This document shows positions 23,411-32,904 of a DNA stretch of 64,000 nt, in pieces (positions within the stretch are counted from its first letter, which is position 1; each line of letters begins with the position of its first letter). The stretch covers positions 4,034,001-4,098,000 of the forward strand of contig NC_018025.1 of NCBI RefSeq assembly GCF_000266945.1, read 5' to 3'. Under the pieces are notes generated by a model. It worked only from the letters and a program-made list of their open reading frames with translations, did not search any database and was not told the origin of the DNA. The translations under genes were made by a program, and so were the position numbers. Source of the stretch: Desulfomonile tiedjei DSM 6799 (GTDB taxonomy: Bacteria > Desulfobacterota > Desulfomonilia > Desulfomonilales > Desulfomonilaceae).

Positions 23411-25402
23411 TCATACCCCAAGCTTGTGAAAAAATATCATATTTCTCATATTGGCATCTTTCAGAACCTTATCCCAACTGATCACTTCGACGTACAGATT
23501 AATGTTGTTATACCACTGAAACCATCCAAGATGGTCAGGCATAGGCTTGAAGTCCTTCTCCCGTTGTAGCCATTTCACTACTTTCTGCGTTAAATCACAA
23601 ACGACATATCCGTAAAACGGTGTGTTATCGGAAATGAGAATAGCACGGCCTTCAGGCGTCTTGAAATCCCCGTCCTTTATTTGGATCACATACCTTACGA
23701 TCTGCTCAACGGGGTCTTCCTTTGACGAAGGATTCACAAAATCATCACGCTGTGGCTTCTTGAATTCAAAGATGGTGACTGGATTCCCAGGTTCATTGTC
23801 GCCTCTGAATAAGACACGCTGATCGTAAGCCAGTAAGTCGGGTCTGGCCGAATTAGGTCCGTTCAAAGGCAAATCAGAAGAAATATATCTGGTAAAATTC
23901 AGGCGCTCATCCACCAGCCAGAGATTGTGTTCTTTGAACGGGGTTGTCTCGCTATCTTGTTTTCTTGGAAAAATAATATCGTGGACTAGTCCCTCGGACG
24001 AATAGCTTCCGTCCTGATTCAATTCCAAGCTTCTCTTGAACAACTCCAAAACATGTTTTCTGGATGCAATGTAATGGATAAGATCGTTCTTGCTGGTCCC
24101 AGAGATTCTTTCTACAATTTTCGTCACATCAGCCTTGTGGTCTTCGATGCTACTTTTCGACAACAGTTCATCGACTTCTCGTTTAATTGAAACTTCACTA
24201 TTGAATTTGGCCGTCTGTAATGTGATTTCAATTTCTTCGCTTGAGGCCTTGAAAGGCAGGTCTGATAAATCTAGTTCTTTGAACGTTTCTCGATGCCAAG
24301 GAGCTTGTTCCTCAACATAGGACTCGACCCTCGCTCTCTTCTTTTCTTGCCTACCCTTAATGTCGTCGCCCATGGCTTTCTTGGCAATGTCTGATGCAGC
24401 TTTCTCTATTTCGTTTTGAGAAATTGCATACAGGAGATCTTGATCTCTATGGAAATCAAAACCGCCTCGTTCCAAGGAGACGTGGATGTCCAGGTATTGA
24501 CCAAAAACGTAGGCTTTGATGATGTAATTTCTATTAGTAACACTATCGTCATTGTGTATTTCATCATAGAATTCATCGATGAATTCTGGAACATAATTAT
24601 GTATCGGCGTATCTGTGACCTCTCGTTTATGGGCAACTAAGCTAATCTTGCTTTTGCGATTCCCTGGATTATAAAACTTGAATACTCTGGAAGAAAAATC
24701 ATGACCTGAAATGTGAAATACTGACTCTGGAACCTTTATTTCCTTTATGAGGCTCGACAACCCGTTGTTGACATAATTATTCAAGGTGATCGAGTTGGAG
24801 CCGTCTTCCTCGGCTATCTCAATCTTAGGGCAGACATAATCTTGGGTTATAAAATAAGGCAACAGTCGTTCAACCAAATGTGTAGCAATGGTGTCGAGTT
24901 TTCTGTCAGGGAAATTACCATGTTTGATCGTGCGTAATCGTATTTTGCTGCCAGACGCTTTCGCATCTGATAGACTCACTCGTTCATCAATGATGATATC
25001 ATGCTCCTTCCCCATGCGAAAAGTTCGTCTTTTGAACTTCTTGCTGTCCTTATAGTCACTTTCCACACTCAGGTCTTCAAAATATTTCAGACAGACAAAC
25101 CTTCCGAAACCTTTTCCGCCTTCTGTCATTTTTTGAACTGAATAGAGCGTGTCGAACGATTCTCTGTTCTCGTCCGTGAATCCTATACCGTTGTCGACAA
25201 TTGCAAACCCTTCAACCAATGGCGTGCTTCCGTCAGTTTCAAGCTGTTTCGAGCGTTCAACCAAGACGGTGATCTTGCCGTCTTTTTCTTTTTTGGATTC
25301 AATGGCCTGGATAGCATTCACAATCATATCAACTACAGGGGTGTAAATGGTCGTTCCCGATTTTATGTTTTCAACGGCACGCCTTATATTGATCTTACTC
25401 AT
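23411..25402 (-). CDS. GHKL ATPase fused to PD-(D/E)XK nuclease, putative defence protein
   Basis: Started at the ATG behind GGGGAGAG, the product has 663 residues; an upstream in-frame ATG at 25447 lacks a site. Residues 1-110 hold a GHKL (Hsp90/MutL/histidine kinase) ATP-binding fold: motif N (DMIVNAIQAI, N29), G1 (VDNGIGF, D70) and G2 (GGKGFGR, 95-101). The middle 400 residues are unassigned. Residues 519-550 show P521-D522 and F-E546-F-K548 (ARPDLLAYDQ ... TIFEFKKP), the core of a PD-(D/E)XK nuclease with an E-x-K-P end as in Shedu-type DUF4263 nucleases. A sensor or ATP-switch controlling a nuclease is the simplest reading. It stands alone beside type III restriction and CBASS genes, so antiviral function is inferred. 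Confidence 0.7.
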   Translation of the reverse strand: MSKINIRRAVENIKSGTTIYTPVVDMIVNAIQAIESKKEKDGKITVLVERSKQLETDGSTPLVEGFAIVDNGIGFTDENRESFDTLYSVQKMTEGGKGFGRFVCLKYFEDLSVESDYKDSKKFKRRTFRMGKEHDIIIDERVSLSDAKASGSKIRLRTIKHGNFPDRKLDTIATHLVERLLPYFITQDYVCPKIEIAEEDGSNSITLNNYVNNGLSSLIKEIKVPESVFHISGHDFSSRVFKFYNPGNRKSKISLVAHKREVTDTPIHNYVPEFIDEFYDEIHNDDSVTNRNYIIKAYVFGQYLDIHVSLERGGFDFHRDQDLLYAISQNEIEKAASDIAKKAMGDDIKGRQEKKRARVESYVEEQAPWHRETFKELDLSDLPFKASSEEIEITLQTAKFNSEVSIKREVDELLSKSSIEDHKADVTKIVERISGTSKNDLIHYIASRKHVLELFKRSLELNQDGSYSSEGLVHDIIFPRKQDSETTPFKEHNLWLVDERLNFTRYISSDLPLNGPNSARPDLLAYDQRVLFRGDNEPGNPVTIFEFKKPQRDDFVNPSSKEDPVEQIVRYVIQIKDGDFKTPEGRAILISDNTPFYGYVVCDLTQKVVKWLQREKDFKPMPDHLGWFQWYNNINLYVEVISWDKVLKDANMRNMIFFHKLGV

Positions 25403-25541
25403 GGCTCTCCCCGTCTTGAAGGCCGCAGCAGGCTTTTCCCAGTCCAACCCTTGTCCGACTCGAAGACAGTTTCCACGGTCTTTCTCTCCACGGTCCGTCG
25501 AACATAATATCTGACCTGCCTTTCAAGGACCAGAAAAAATT

Positions 25542-25559
25542 ATGACCAAGCGACCGACC
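25542..25559. repeat. CCGACC-type repeat, one mismatch
   Basis: This repeats the 19-base unit found at 19322 and 19602 with one changed base in the shared 18. It lies in the gap 25403-25758, which holds no gene. An inverted copy of CCGACCGACC follows at 25689-25698. Confidence 0.5.
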
Positions 25560-25654
25560 AACACGGAAATAATTGTGCATCCAGGCAAGAACGTTGCGAA
25601 CATCGTTACATGACCTTGAAAGAACCGATTTAGAGCCCGGCATAAAAACGAAAA

Positions 25655-25679
25655 GAGGGCAGCCAGTTTGGCTACCCTC
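25655..25679. terminator. Hairpin terminator after the AAA+ ATPase gene
   Basis: GAGGG-C-AGCCA and TGGCT-A-CCCTC form an 11-bp stem with one mismatch around a 3-base loop; CTTTTCG follows on the minus strand. It lies 80 bases beyond the stop of 25759-27273 and could end transcription of that gene. Confidence 0.5.
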
Positions 25680-25758
25680 CCTCTGACGGGTCGGTCGGTC
25701 AGTCAGTCATCTCTAAGAGTCACGAGATTCGCCGCTATTTAGCTGGAGAAAGGAAAAA

Positions 25759-27273
25759 CTACTTACTTATATTGACGTGATACGCACGAGCTACGCTGAT
25801 GATTTTCTCTCTGGTGAAAGAATACAGCCTCGCCTTACGATCCGCCGTTCGTTTCTTTTTTGTGCGATCCGCCAAGCCCAGATGAGCTAACAGCTCGCCT
25901 TGGGACTTTGGAGTTAAACTCTTCGGCAGCTCGATATCGTGATCGGAGACATATTCATTGAATTGAGTCAACAAAACGTCTCCACGATACTCGCCGTCGT
26001 CGCTTATCGCCTCCGAAAGAAACGACAAGTAAGCGTGTTCAGGTGACGATTCGCTGAAATCCGCCAATTGGCCTTTGTGAAAGTCAATGGCAAACTCCGT
26101 AACCGCAGCCACGACCGAAGGATCTTCAGTTGCGGTTGCGATAGCGAATATGGGGCGGAATAACTCGTATTCCCTCCCCGCAAACGGGACGATACCTGAA
26201 GGATCTCCCATCTGCATATACACGTCCCGAATCATCGGGGCGTAAGTCAATGCCGACAAGAAGCACGAATCACGAACCGCTTGCGCTTCCGTTTGGTCTA
26301 TGGGAATCAGAATCCGTGTCGTGCGAGACATCAGAATCTTAACAGTTCGGGACGCCATCACGTCCTCAAAGCCTGCTTGTGATGCGAAAGCCCGAGGAGC
26401 GTACACTTCAAAGTGCTTGTGACGCCATCTGCCGCCCCTATTGACCGAACGCAATACTTTTCCGCCCTTCTTGTACGCCGATAAGAGTATCGCTCTCTCA
26501 CCTGCGAGACTTCTCCGTTGGAATTTCTCGCTTTCGTCAACGCAGAGCGTTCCACTATTGGACTGGACCAAACGGACATGCGCCGCCGGGCTTATATCGG
26601 GAGTCAACTCGCCATTGAAACAGATCTGCGCCAGTGTCTCCAGAGCCGTCGTTTTTCCCACAGCCTTCGGCCCATTAAAATGGACATAGGGATATGAGTG
26701 AAAGCCCTCAAACATGTACGTCCCCACGACCCATGCGGTCAGGAAATCGTACTGGCGATGATCCCTCAAATCAATATGCGATTTGAGAGTCTCTCTGACG
26801 ATGTGGAAGGTTTCCAGCAGGTCGCCCTTCCACGATCCGTCCAAAAAGCCTTTCACTGCTTCTCCGCTGTACCTCGGGTCAACTAAAACATCCTCAAAGG
26901 GAATCCTTGAATAGATTCCCCGTTCCGTCAGTTCCTTCGGGCTAAGCGGAAACAGTTCACGGTCGCTTGTTATGACCCATGGAGCCGGGACCATAAGACC
27001 ACTTTCGGGATCAAAGCCCATCCGAGGGATGGTCATCACCAGTCTATTACCTACGAAATCAAGCGGTGGCCTAATTCTCCCTCGATGAGTGAAATCGGCC
27101 AGAAACGCATCTTCCGAGGCCTCAACCTGATGCAGGAGCACATTACCCTCTTCGCCGTCAGGAAGTCGGACTATACCGTAAGCATCCGTCTGGCTCTCCA
27201 CATGCCCATACTCAAGAACCTCTATGTCGGCAGAAGTAGTGGACACTGGTCTTAATTCATACTTTGAAATCAT
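25759..27273 (-). CDS. AAA+/helicase-like P-loop ATPase of element A
   Basis: The 504-residue product has a Walker A GPKAVGKTTAL at 201-211 and a Walker B TLCVDESEKF at 242-251, followed by conserved features (SAYKKGGKVLR, SRTVKILM) like those in DUF927/DUF3987-type helicase domains of integrated elements. The first 190 residues have no zinc or Toprim motif, so it is not a full primase. A short C-terminal winged-helix-like tail (PKSQGELLAHLGLADRTKKKRT) follows. The element B primase-helicase has a similarly placed ATPase, so a replicative helicase or loader role is likely. The ribosome site is enclosed in an inverted repeat (27280-27300). Confidence 0.6.
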   Translation of the reverse strand: MISKYELRPVSTTSADIEVLEYGHVESQTDAYGIVRLPDGEEGNVLLHQVEASEDAFLADFTHRGRIRPPLDFVGNRLVMTIPRMGFDPESGLMVPAPWVITSDRELFPLSPKELTERGIYSRIPFEDVLVDPRYSGEAVKGFLDGSWKGDLLETFHIVRETLKSHIDLRDHRQYDFLTAWVVGTYMFEGFHSYPYVHFNGPKAVGKTTALETLAQICFNGELTPDISPAAHVRLVQSNSGTLCVDESEKFQRRSLAGERAILLSAYKKGGKVLRSVNRGGRWRHKHFEVYAPRAFASQAGFEDVMASRTVKILMSRTTRILIPIDQTEAQAVRDSCFLSALTYAPMIRDVYMQMGDPSGIVPFAGREYELFRPIFAIATATEDPSVVAAVTEFAIDFHKGQLADFSESSPEHAYLSFLSEAISDDGEYRGDVLLTQFNEYVSDHDIELPKSLTPKSQGELLAHLGLADRTKKKRTADRKARLYSFTREKIISVARAYHVNISK

Positions 27274-27279
27274 GGTATT

Positions 27280-27300
27280 TGTTACCTTTCTCGGGTAACA
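27280..27300 (-). promoter_or_regulatory. Inverted repeat covering the ribosome site of the ATPase gene
   Basis: TGTTACC and GGTAACA (7 bp, 7-base loop) flank GAGAAA; on the mRNA the hairpin encloses or covers the AGAAAGG ribosome site about 8-13 bases before the start codon at 27273. It may be an autoregulatory hairpin or an operator. Confidence 0.45.
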
Positions 27301-27878
27301 ACCTAAGACTTCTGAATTAAGTATCCATTCACAAAAGTAAACTCCGAAAATTAAACAAAACTCCTATGATCTATTGTAGAAACTCGCTTTCATAGGCTGT
27401 TCAACCCACTTTGTGTTACTTTTGATGATCCGCCCTACAGCGGATCGAGAGAAATACTCCTTTCCCAGACTCGTTCACGGATCTTCTGCGGCTCCGTCGA
27501 GCGACTGACTTATTCCGACCGACCACGCCCCATGCGAAGCACGGGACTCATCAGAACACTACAAAATACATGTCTAGGTACGGAAGTCAAGCAAAAAATT
27601 AAAAACAGCACACAATGCGGATTGGCGGGCGGTGCGCCTTGAGACCTAGAGACAGACGCAGCTCACCTAATCTCCTAATTAGTGGGCTAATTGGGGGGCA
27701 CGCCCCCCGCATAGGTTAAAATTGGCTCAAGAGCCTGAAAATACTTGCGGGTTGCGCCAAAAAGAGCGATAGTTCTCGGTTGATGGAGCGACGGGAGTCG
27801 GGATCAGCCTGATTCACGGTGTCGCCCACGGGCCAAGATCTGGGTTCATCTCAGTATCGTCTACCTGAGAGGATGTGC
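27301..27878. other. Divergent intergenic region
   Basis: No gene is seen. It contains CCGACCGACC at 27515-27524, a GGGGGG-CACG-CCCCCC hairpin at 27693-27708 next to TAATT repeats, and presumably the promoters of the ATPase gene (minus) and the type III restriction-modification operon (plus). Confidence 0.45.
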
Positions 27879-30167
27879 ATGCCACGACTGACTGATCAAG
27901 AAAAGCAGGAAATCATTCGGTTCATAGACGCCGATAAGCCTTTGCCAGACAAATACCGCTTCCTCCTGTTCGATGAGAAGCGGGAGGTGGAATTGGTATG
28001 GAACGGAAAGACGGGCGAGGTCTGCAACATCGTCCTGCCTTTCCAAGTCATCGAGCAGGTAGACGAGCCCCGTGCGGAAAAGCCAGACGACACAAAGATA
28101 CAGTTCGATCTCTTTGACCTGGACAACCGTGGCCGACAGCTCAAGGGATGGACCAACAAGCTGATCTGGGGGGACAACAAGCTCATTCTTTCGTCGCTGA
28201 AGAACGGGCCGCTCCGTGAGGAAGTGGAAAATCAGGGCGGCATCAAACTCATTTATATCGATCCCCCGTTTGACGTGGGTGCAGACTTCAGCATGGATAT
28301 CGAGATTGGGGGCGATACCTTTACCAAGAAGCCGAGCATTCTGGAAGAGATTGCCTACCGAGACACATGGGGGAAAGGCGCTGATTCATTCATCGCCATG
28401 ATTTATGAGCGACTGGCGTTGATGAGAGATTTGCTGGCTCAAGACGGAAGTATTTATGTACACTGCGATTTTCGTGTGAACAGCTTTCTGCGTGGAATCT
28501 TGGACGAAGTGTTCGGAAACGACAACTTCAGAAACGAAATAACCTGGAAGCGTCGGGTAGGAATGAGTAGTGCAGTGCATGAATCCAACCGATTCGGGGT
28601 TTGCACAGACGTAATCCTATTCTACGTCAAATCGAACAAAGCAACGTTTACACCCCAGTACAACGCAGATTCACCAGAGTATCAGGAATATATTAGAACC
28701 CGTTTCACATATGTGGATGAGACAGGGAGGCGCTATCAGCCGACTAGCCTCGTGAATCCAGGTTATCGGCCCAACCTCATATATGACTACAAGGGTTACA
28801 AGTCCCCACCAAACGGCTGGATGATCACGAAAGAAAAAATGGAAGAGTGGGATAGAGAGGGACGCCTCTACTTTCCTAAAGATCCTTCGGGACGGATTCG
28901 CCGAAAAAGTTTCGCCGATGAATTGAAGGGAATGCCTGTTCAAAACCTCTGGTCCGACATCTACGAAATTAACTCACAGGCGACGGAGCGGGTCGATTAC
29001 CCCACGCAGAAGCCTGAAGCCTTGTTGGAACGCATATTCGATGCCTCATCAGCCGAAGGCGACCTCGTAGCCGACTTCTTTTGCGGTTCAGGTACCACCG
29101 CTGCCGTGGCCGAGAGACTCGGGCGCAAATGGATCGTTAGCGATTTGGGCAAATTCGCCATTCACACCACTCGTAAGCGCATGATCGGCGTGCAGCGGCA
29201 ACTCAAGGCCACAGGAAAGAACTACCGTGCCTTTGAAATCCTCAACTTGGGCAAGTACGAGCGCCAGCACTATATCGGCATCAACCCTAACCTGCGTGAA
29301 GAAGAACAGCGAAAGCAACTGGAAGCAAAGGAAGCAGCTTTTGTCGATCTGATCCTACGTGCCTACCGGGCCGAAAAGACAGACGGCTTTGCTACCTTCC
29401 ACGGCAAAAAGGGCGGGCGGCTCGTGGCCGTTGGGCCTGTGAACCTCCCTGTAACTCGCTTGTTCGTGGAAGAGGTCATTCTCGAATGTCGGAAGAAGCA
29501 CATTACCCGAGTGGACATTTTGGGCTTTGAGTTCGAGATGGGGCTCTTTCCAAATGTGCTGGACGAAGCCCGAGCCAAAGGAATTGACATTGCTCCCAAG
29601 TATATCCCTGCGGAGGTCTTTGACAAACGGGCCGTAGAAAAGAATCAGGTGGTGTTTCACGACGTAGCGGCTATCGAGGTAAAACCACTTTTTCAGAAGA
29701 ACAGTATTGCAGTGGAGTTGACCGATTTCTCGGTCTTCTATTCACAGGATTCCGTAGCAGCCGCCGAAGCGACTCTCAAAGACAAGTCCAGTAAAGTAGT
29801 TGTCGAACGGGGGCAGATCGTCAAAGTGAGCAAGGATAAGAACGGAATCATCACTCGTGAACGTCTCACTCAGCACTGGACTGACTGGATCGATTATTGG
29901 GCGGTGGATTTCAACTTTGAAAACAAGCGTGAAATAGTCCGTGTCAAGAACGAAGAGAGTGGCGAATGGGAAGAGCGCTGGACTGGGGATTTCATCTTTG
30001 AAAACGAGTGGCAGTCGTTCCGCACGAAGAAGGACCGCAAGTTGGAACTCAAAAGCGTACTTCACGAATGTACTCCAGGACGACGGAAACTGGCTGTAAA
30101 GGTCGTGGATATCTTTGGTAACGATACAATGACGATTATCGAGGTCAACGTGGGAGGTAAGAAATAA
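27879..30167 (+). CDS. Type III restriction-modification methyltransferase (Mod)
   Basis: Started at the ATG 27879 (GAGAGG six bases before), the product has 762 residues; a GTG at 27819 gives 20 more. It is a beta-class N6-adenine/N4-cytosine MTase: catalytic DPPF at 128-131 ([11 protein letters not shown]) precedes the AdoMet motif [11 protein letters not shown] at about 402-412. The long region between, and the C-terminal 280 residues, would hold the target recognition and Res-binding parts. Its stop overlaps the Res start by one base (TAATG), so both are made together. Methylation protects the host and Mod is needed for recognition by Res. Confidence 0.9.
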   Translation: MPRLTDQEKQEIIRFIDADKPLPDKYRFLLFDEKREVELVWNGKTGEVCNIVLPFQVIEQVDEPRAEKPDDTKIQFDLFDLDNRGRQLKGWTNKLIWGDNKLILSSLKNGPLREEVENQGGIKLIYIDPPFDVGADFSMDIEIGGDTFTKKPSILEEIAYRDTWGKGADSFIAMIYERLALMRDLLAQDGSIYVHCDFRVNSFLRGILDEVFGNDNFRNEITWKRRVGMSSAVHESNRFGVCTDVILFYVKSNKATFTPQYNADSPEYQEYIRTRFTYVDETGRRYQPTSLVNPGYRPNLIYDYKGYKSPPNGWMITKEKMEEWDREGRLYFPKDPSGRIRRKSFADELKGMPVQNLWSDIYEINSQATERVDYPTQKPEALLERIFDASSAEGDLVADFFCGSGTTAAVAERLGRKWIVSDLGKFAIHTTRKRMIGVQRQLKATGKNYRAFEILNLGKYERQHYIGINPNLREEEQRKQLEAKEAAFVDLILRAYRAEKTDGFATFHGKKGGRLVAVGPVNLPVTRLFVEEVILECRKKHITRVDILGFEFEMGLFPNVLDEARAKGIDIAPKYIPAEVFDKRAVEKNQVVFHDVAAIEVKPLFQKNSIAVELTDFSVFYSQDSVAAAEATLKDKSSKVVVERGQIVKVSKDKNGIITRERLTQHWTDWIDYWAVDFNFENKREIVRVKNEESGEWEERWTGDFIFENEWQSFRTKKDRKLELKSVLHECTPGRRKLAVKVVDIFGNDTMTIIEVNVGGKK

Positions 30168-32857
30168 TGGCGCTGCACAAAGACTTCCCCGAATCCCCCC
30201 ACGCTATACTCGATCCAGCGATACGCTGGTTCCCTGCGGATGAAGCCTTACGAGAGTCGAGTGCGGAAAAACTGATGCCCCCTTTGGTTCCACAGCTTCG
30301 CCGCAAAGTGAAAGAATGGAGAGACAGCGGTTATGTGGGGGCAACTGATGCCAGCAAAGCCCTGCTCAATTGGTGGTTCAACACTCCGCATCTCCTCCCC
30401 AAGGCCGATGGGACAATGGCCGAATTTCAGTATTATTTTGCACAACGGGAAGCACTGGAAACCATCATCTATTTGTACGATGTAGTGGCCGTGCGGGACA
30501 AGTTCGACCTCATGCGGTTCGACGGTTCTGGAGCTGTCTCGGCGGGTATGTTTGATGAGACTTGGCGGCGTTTTGTCGTAAAGATGGCCACAGGGGCGGG
30601 CAAGACAAAGGTCATGAGCTTGGTGCTGGCCTGGAGCTTCTACCACAAACTGTATGAGCCTGAGTCAGAGTTGGCACGCAATTTTCTGGTTATCGCACCG
30701 AACATAATCGTGTTGGATCGCATCTACAAAGATTTTCAAGGACTACGAATTTTCTTTGAAGATCCCGTCATCCCAGACAATGGCGTGAACGGACGCAACT
30801 GGAGAGATGATTTTCAGCTTACGGTGCATCGCCAAGACGAGGTACGTATCACCCGACCCACGGGTAACATCTTCCTGACCAACGTTCATCGTGTCTATGC
30901 TGGTAACGATATTCCACCATCGCCTGACGATGACGACACAATGGATTATTTCCTGGGTAAGCGCCCAAGTGGCGCAACTACAGACTCCAAAGTGGATTTG
31001 GGCATGATCGTCCGTGACATTGACGAACTCACGGTCCTTAATGACGAGGCGCACCACATCCACGATCCACGCATGGCTTGGTTTAAGTCCATCGAAGATA
31101 TTCACAACCGATTGAAGCAAAAAGGCGCTGCTCTTTCTCTGCAAGTGGACGTGACGGCGACACCCAAGCACAACAACGGGGCCATATTCGTGCAGACCGT
31201 TTCGGATTATCCGCTTGTCGAAGCCATTTCTCAAAACGTGGTCAAGCACCCTGTCCTGCCTGACGCCGCCAGTCGTGCAAAACTCGTTGAACGCAAGAGC
31301 GCCAAATTTACGGAGAAATACGCTGATTACCTCAACCTCGGCGTGATAGAGTGGCGCAAAGCTTATTCAGAGCATGAAAAGATGGATAAGAAGGCCATCC
31401 TGTTTGTAATGACCGACGACACCCGAAATTGCGACGATGTGAAGACGTATCTGGAGGGCAACTATCCTGATTTGAAAGACGCTGTATTGGTCATCCACAC
31501 CAAGGCCAACGGTGAAATTTCCGAATCCACTTCAGGCAAGAGCAAAGAAGAATTGGACAAGCTGCGTGAGCAGGCCAACACTATTGACGGGTTCGACAGC
31601 CCCTACAAAGCCATCATCTCGGTCATGGTGCTCAAGGAGGGCTGGGACGTGAAGAACGTCACAACCATTGTCGGACTCCGTGCTTATTCCGCCAAGAGCA
31701 ACATCCTGCCTGAACAGACCTTGGGACGAGGCCTTCGCAAGATGTACCCTGGCGGCATAGAGGAATATGTCAGCGTCGTCGGTACGAACGCCTTTATGGA
31801 TTTCGTGGAATCAATTCAAGCTGAAGGTGTCGTGCTGGAGCGTAAACCGATGGGAGAGGGAACCGAGGCAAAGACCCCGCTCGTCGTAGAGATTGACAAA
31901 GAAAACTCGAAGAAAGACCTCGATGCTTTGGATATAGAGATACCAGTGCTGACTCCACGTATCTACCGAGAGTACAAGAATCTGAGCGACCTGGATGTGA
32001 GCGCACTGGGTCATCAGCGTGTGCTCTATCTACAGTTCAGTGAGGAAGAACAACGGGAAATCGTATTTAAGGACATCACAACGGGCGAAGTCACGCATAC
32101 GACATTCCTGGATACGGCAGGTATTGCCGATTACCGAAGTGTCCTTGGCTACTTCACGCAAACCATAATGAAGGACCTGCGGCTGGTGAGCGGATACGAC
32201 GTGCTCTACGCTAAGGTGAAAGCCTTTGTCCAAGATGAGTTGTTTGGCCGTCCCGTTGACCTGGAGAGTCCCAATACCCTACGCAACTTGTCTGAGCTTA
32301 CGGCCACCAAAACGCTGCTGGATACGTTCAAGAGAGCTATTAATGCTTTGACCGTGCAGGACAAAGGCGACGCCGAAATTCGGGACAGAATTAAGTTGAG
32401 GGATACACGTCCCTTCGTGGCAAAGGATCAGGGCTATCTTATGCCCAAGAAGAGCGTCTTTAATCGCATAATCGGGGACAGCCACTTTGAACTTGTATTT
32501 GCAAGTTTCTTGGAAAATTGCGACGACGTGCTTTCCTATGCCAAGAATTATCTGGCGGTCCATTTCAAGCTGGACTACGTGAACAGGGACGGGGACATCT
32601 CCAACTATTACCCTGATTTCTTTGTTAAGCTCTCGGCCAAGCGCATTGCCGTTGTGGAAACAAAGGGCCAGGCGGACTTGGATGTACCGCTCAAGATGCA
32701 ACGCTTGCGGCAGTGGTGCGAGGACATCAACCGAGTCCAGACCGACATACAATACGACTTTGTTTATGTTGACCAGGAAAGCTTTGAGAAGTACAGACCT
32801 GCCTCATTTCGACAGTTAATCGATTGTTTCAAGGAATATAGAGAAGCAACTCAATAA
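30167..32857 (+). CDS. Type III restriction-modification helicase-endonuclease (Res)
   Basis: The 896-residue product begins in the last base of the mod stop. It has an SF2 helicase core: Walker A MATGAGKTKV at 140-149 and DEAH in VLNDEAHHIHD near 294. Motif VI-like residues lie in EQTLGRGLRKM. The C-terminal nuclease domain shows Y-Y-P-D-F and V-V-E-T-K (PD-x(n)-E-x-K) at about residues 815-835. Domain order and length fit type III Res subunits. With Mod it forms an ATP-dependent restriction complex. All key motifs are intact, so the system looks active. Confidence 0.9.
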   Translation: MALHKDFPESPHAILDPAIRWFPADEALRESSAEKLMPPLVPQLRRKVKEWRDSGYVGATDASKALLNWWFNTPHLLPKADGTMAEFQYYFAQREALETIIYLYDVVAVRDKFDLMRFDGSGAVSAGMFDETWRRFVVKMATGAGKTKVMSLVLAWSFYHKLYEPESELARNFLVIAPNIIVLDRIYKDFQGLRIFFEDPVIPDNGVNGRNWRDDFQLTVHRQDEVRITRPTGNIFLTNVHRVYAGNDIPPSPDDDDTMDYFLGKRPSGATTDSKVDLGMIVRDIDELTVLNDEAHHIHDPRMAWFKSIEDIHNRLKQKGAALSLQVDVTATPKHNNGAIFVQTVSDYPLVEAISQNVVKHPVLPDAASRAKLVERKSAKFTEKYADYLNLGVIEWRKAYSEHEKMDKKAILFVMTDDTRNCDDVKTYLEGNYPDLKDAVLVIHTKANGEISESTSGKSKEELDKLREQANTIDGFDSPYKAIISVMVLKEGWDVKNVTTIVGLRAYSAKSNILPEQTLGRGLRKMYPGGIEEYVSVVGTNAFMDFVESIQAEGVVLERKPMGEGTEAKTPLVVEIDKENSKKDLDALDIEIPVLTPRIYREYKNLSDLDVSALGHQRVLYLQFSEEEQREIVFKDITTGEVTHTTFLDTAGIADYRSVLGYFTQTIMKDLRLVSGYDVLYAKVKAFVQDELFGRPVDLESPNTLRNLSELTATKTLLDTFKRAINALTVQDKGDAEIRDRIKLRDTRPFVAKDQGYLMPKKSVFNRIIGDSHFELVFASFLENCDDVLSYAKNYLAVHFKLDYVNRDGDISNYYPDFFVKLSAKRIAVVETKGQADLDVPLKMQRLRQWCEDINRVQTDIQYDFVYVDQESFEKYRPASFRQLIDCFKEYREATQ

Positions 32858-32860
32858 AGG

Positions 32861-32892
32861 GTCTGGCTGCATGTATTGGATAGAGGCCAGAC
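32861..32892. terminator. Stem-loop between convergent genes
   Basis: GTCTGGC and GCCAGAC form a 7-bp stem with an 18-base loop in the 47-base gap between res and the convergent nucleotidyltransferase gene. It probably ends transcription on one or both strands, though there is no clear T tract. Confidence 0.45.
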
Positions 32893-32904
32893 TACCGCAG
32901 TGTA

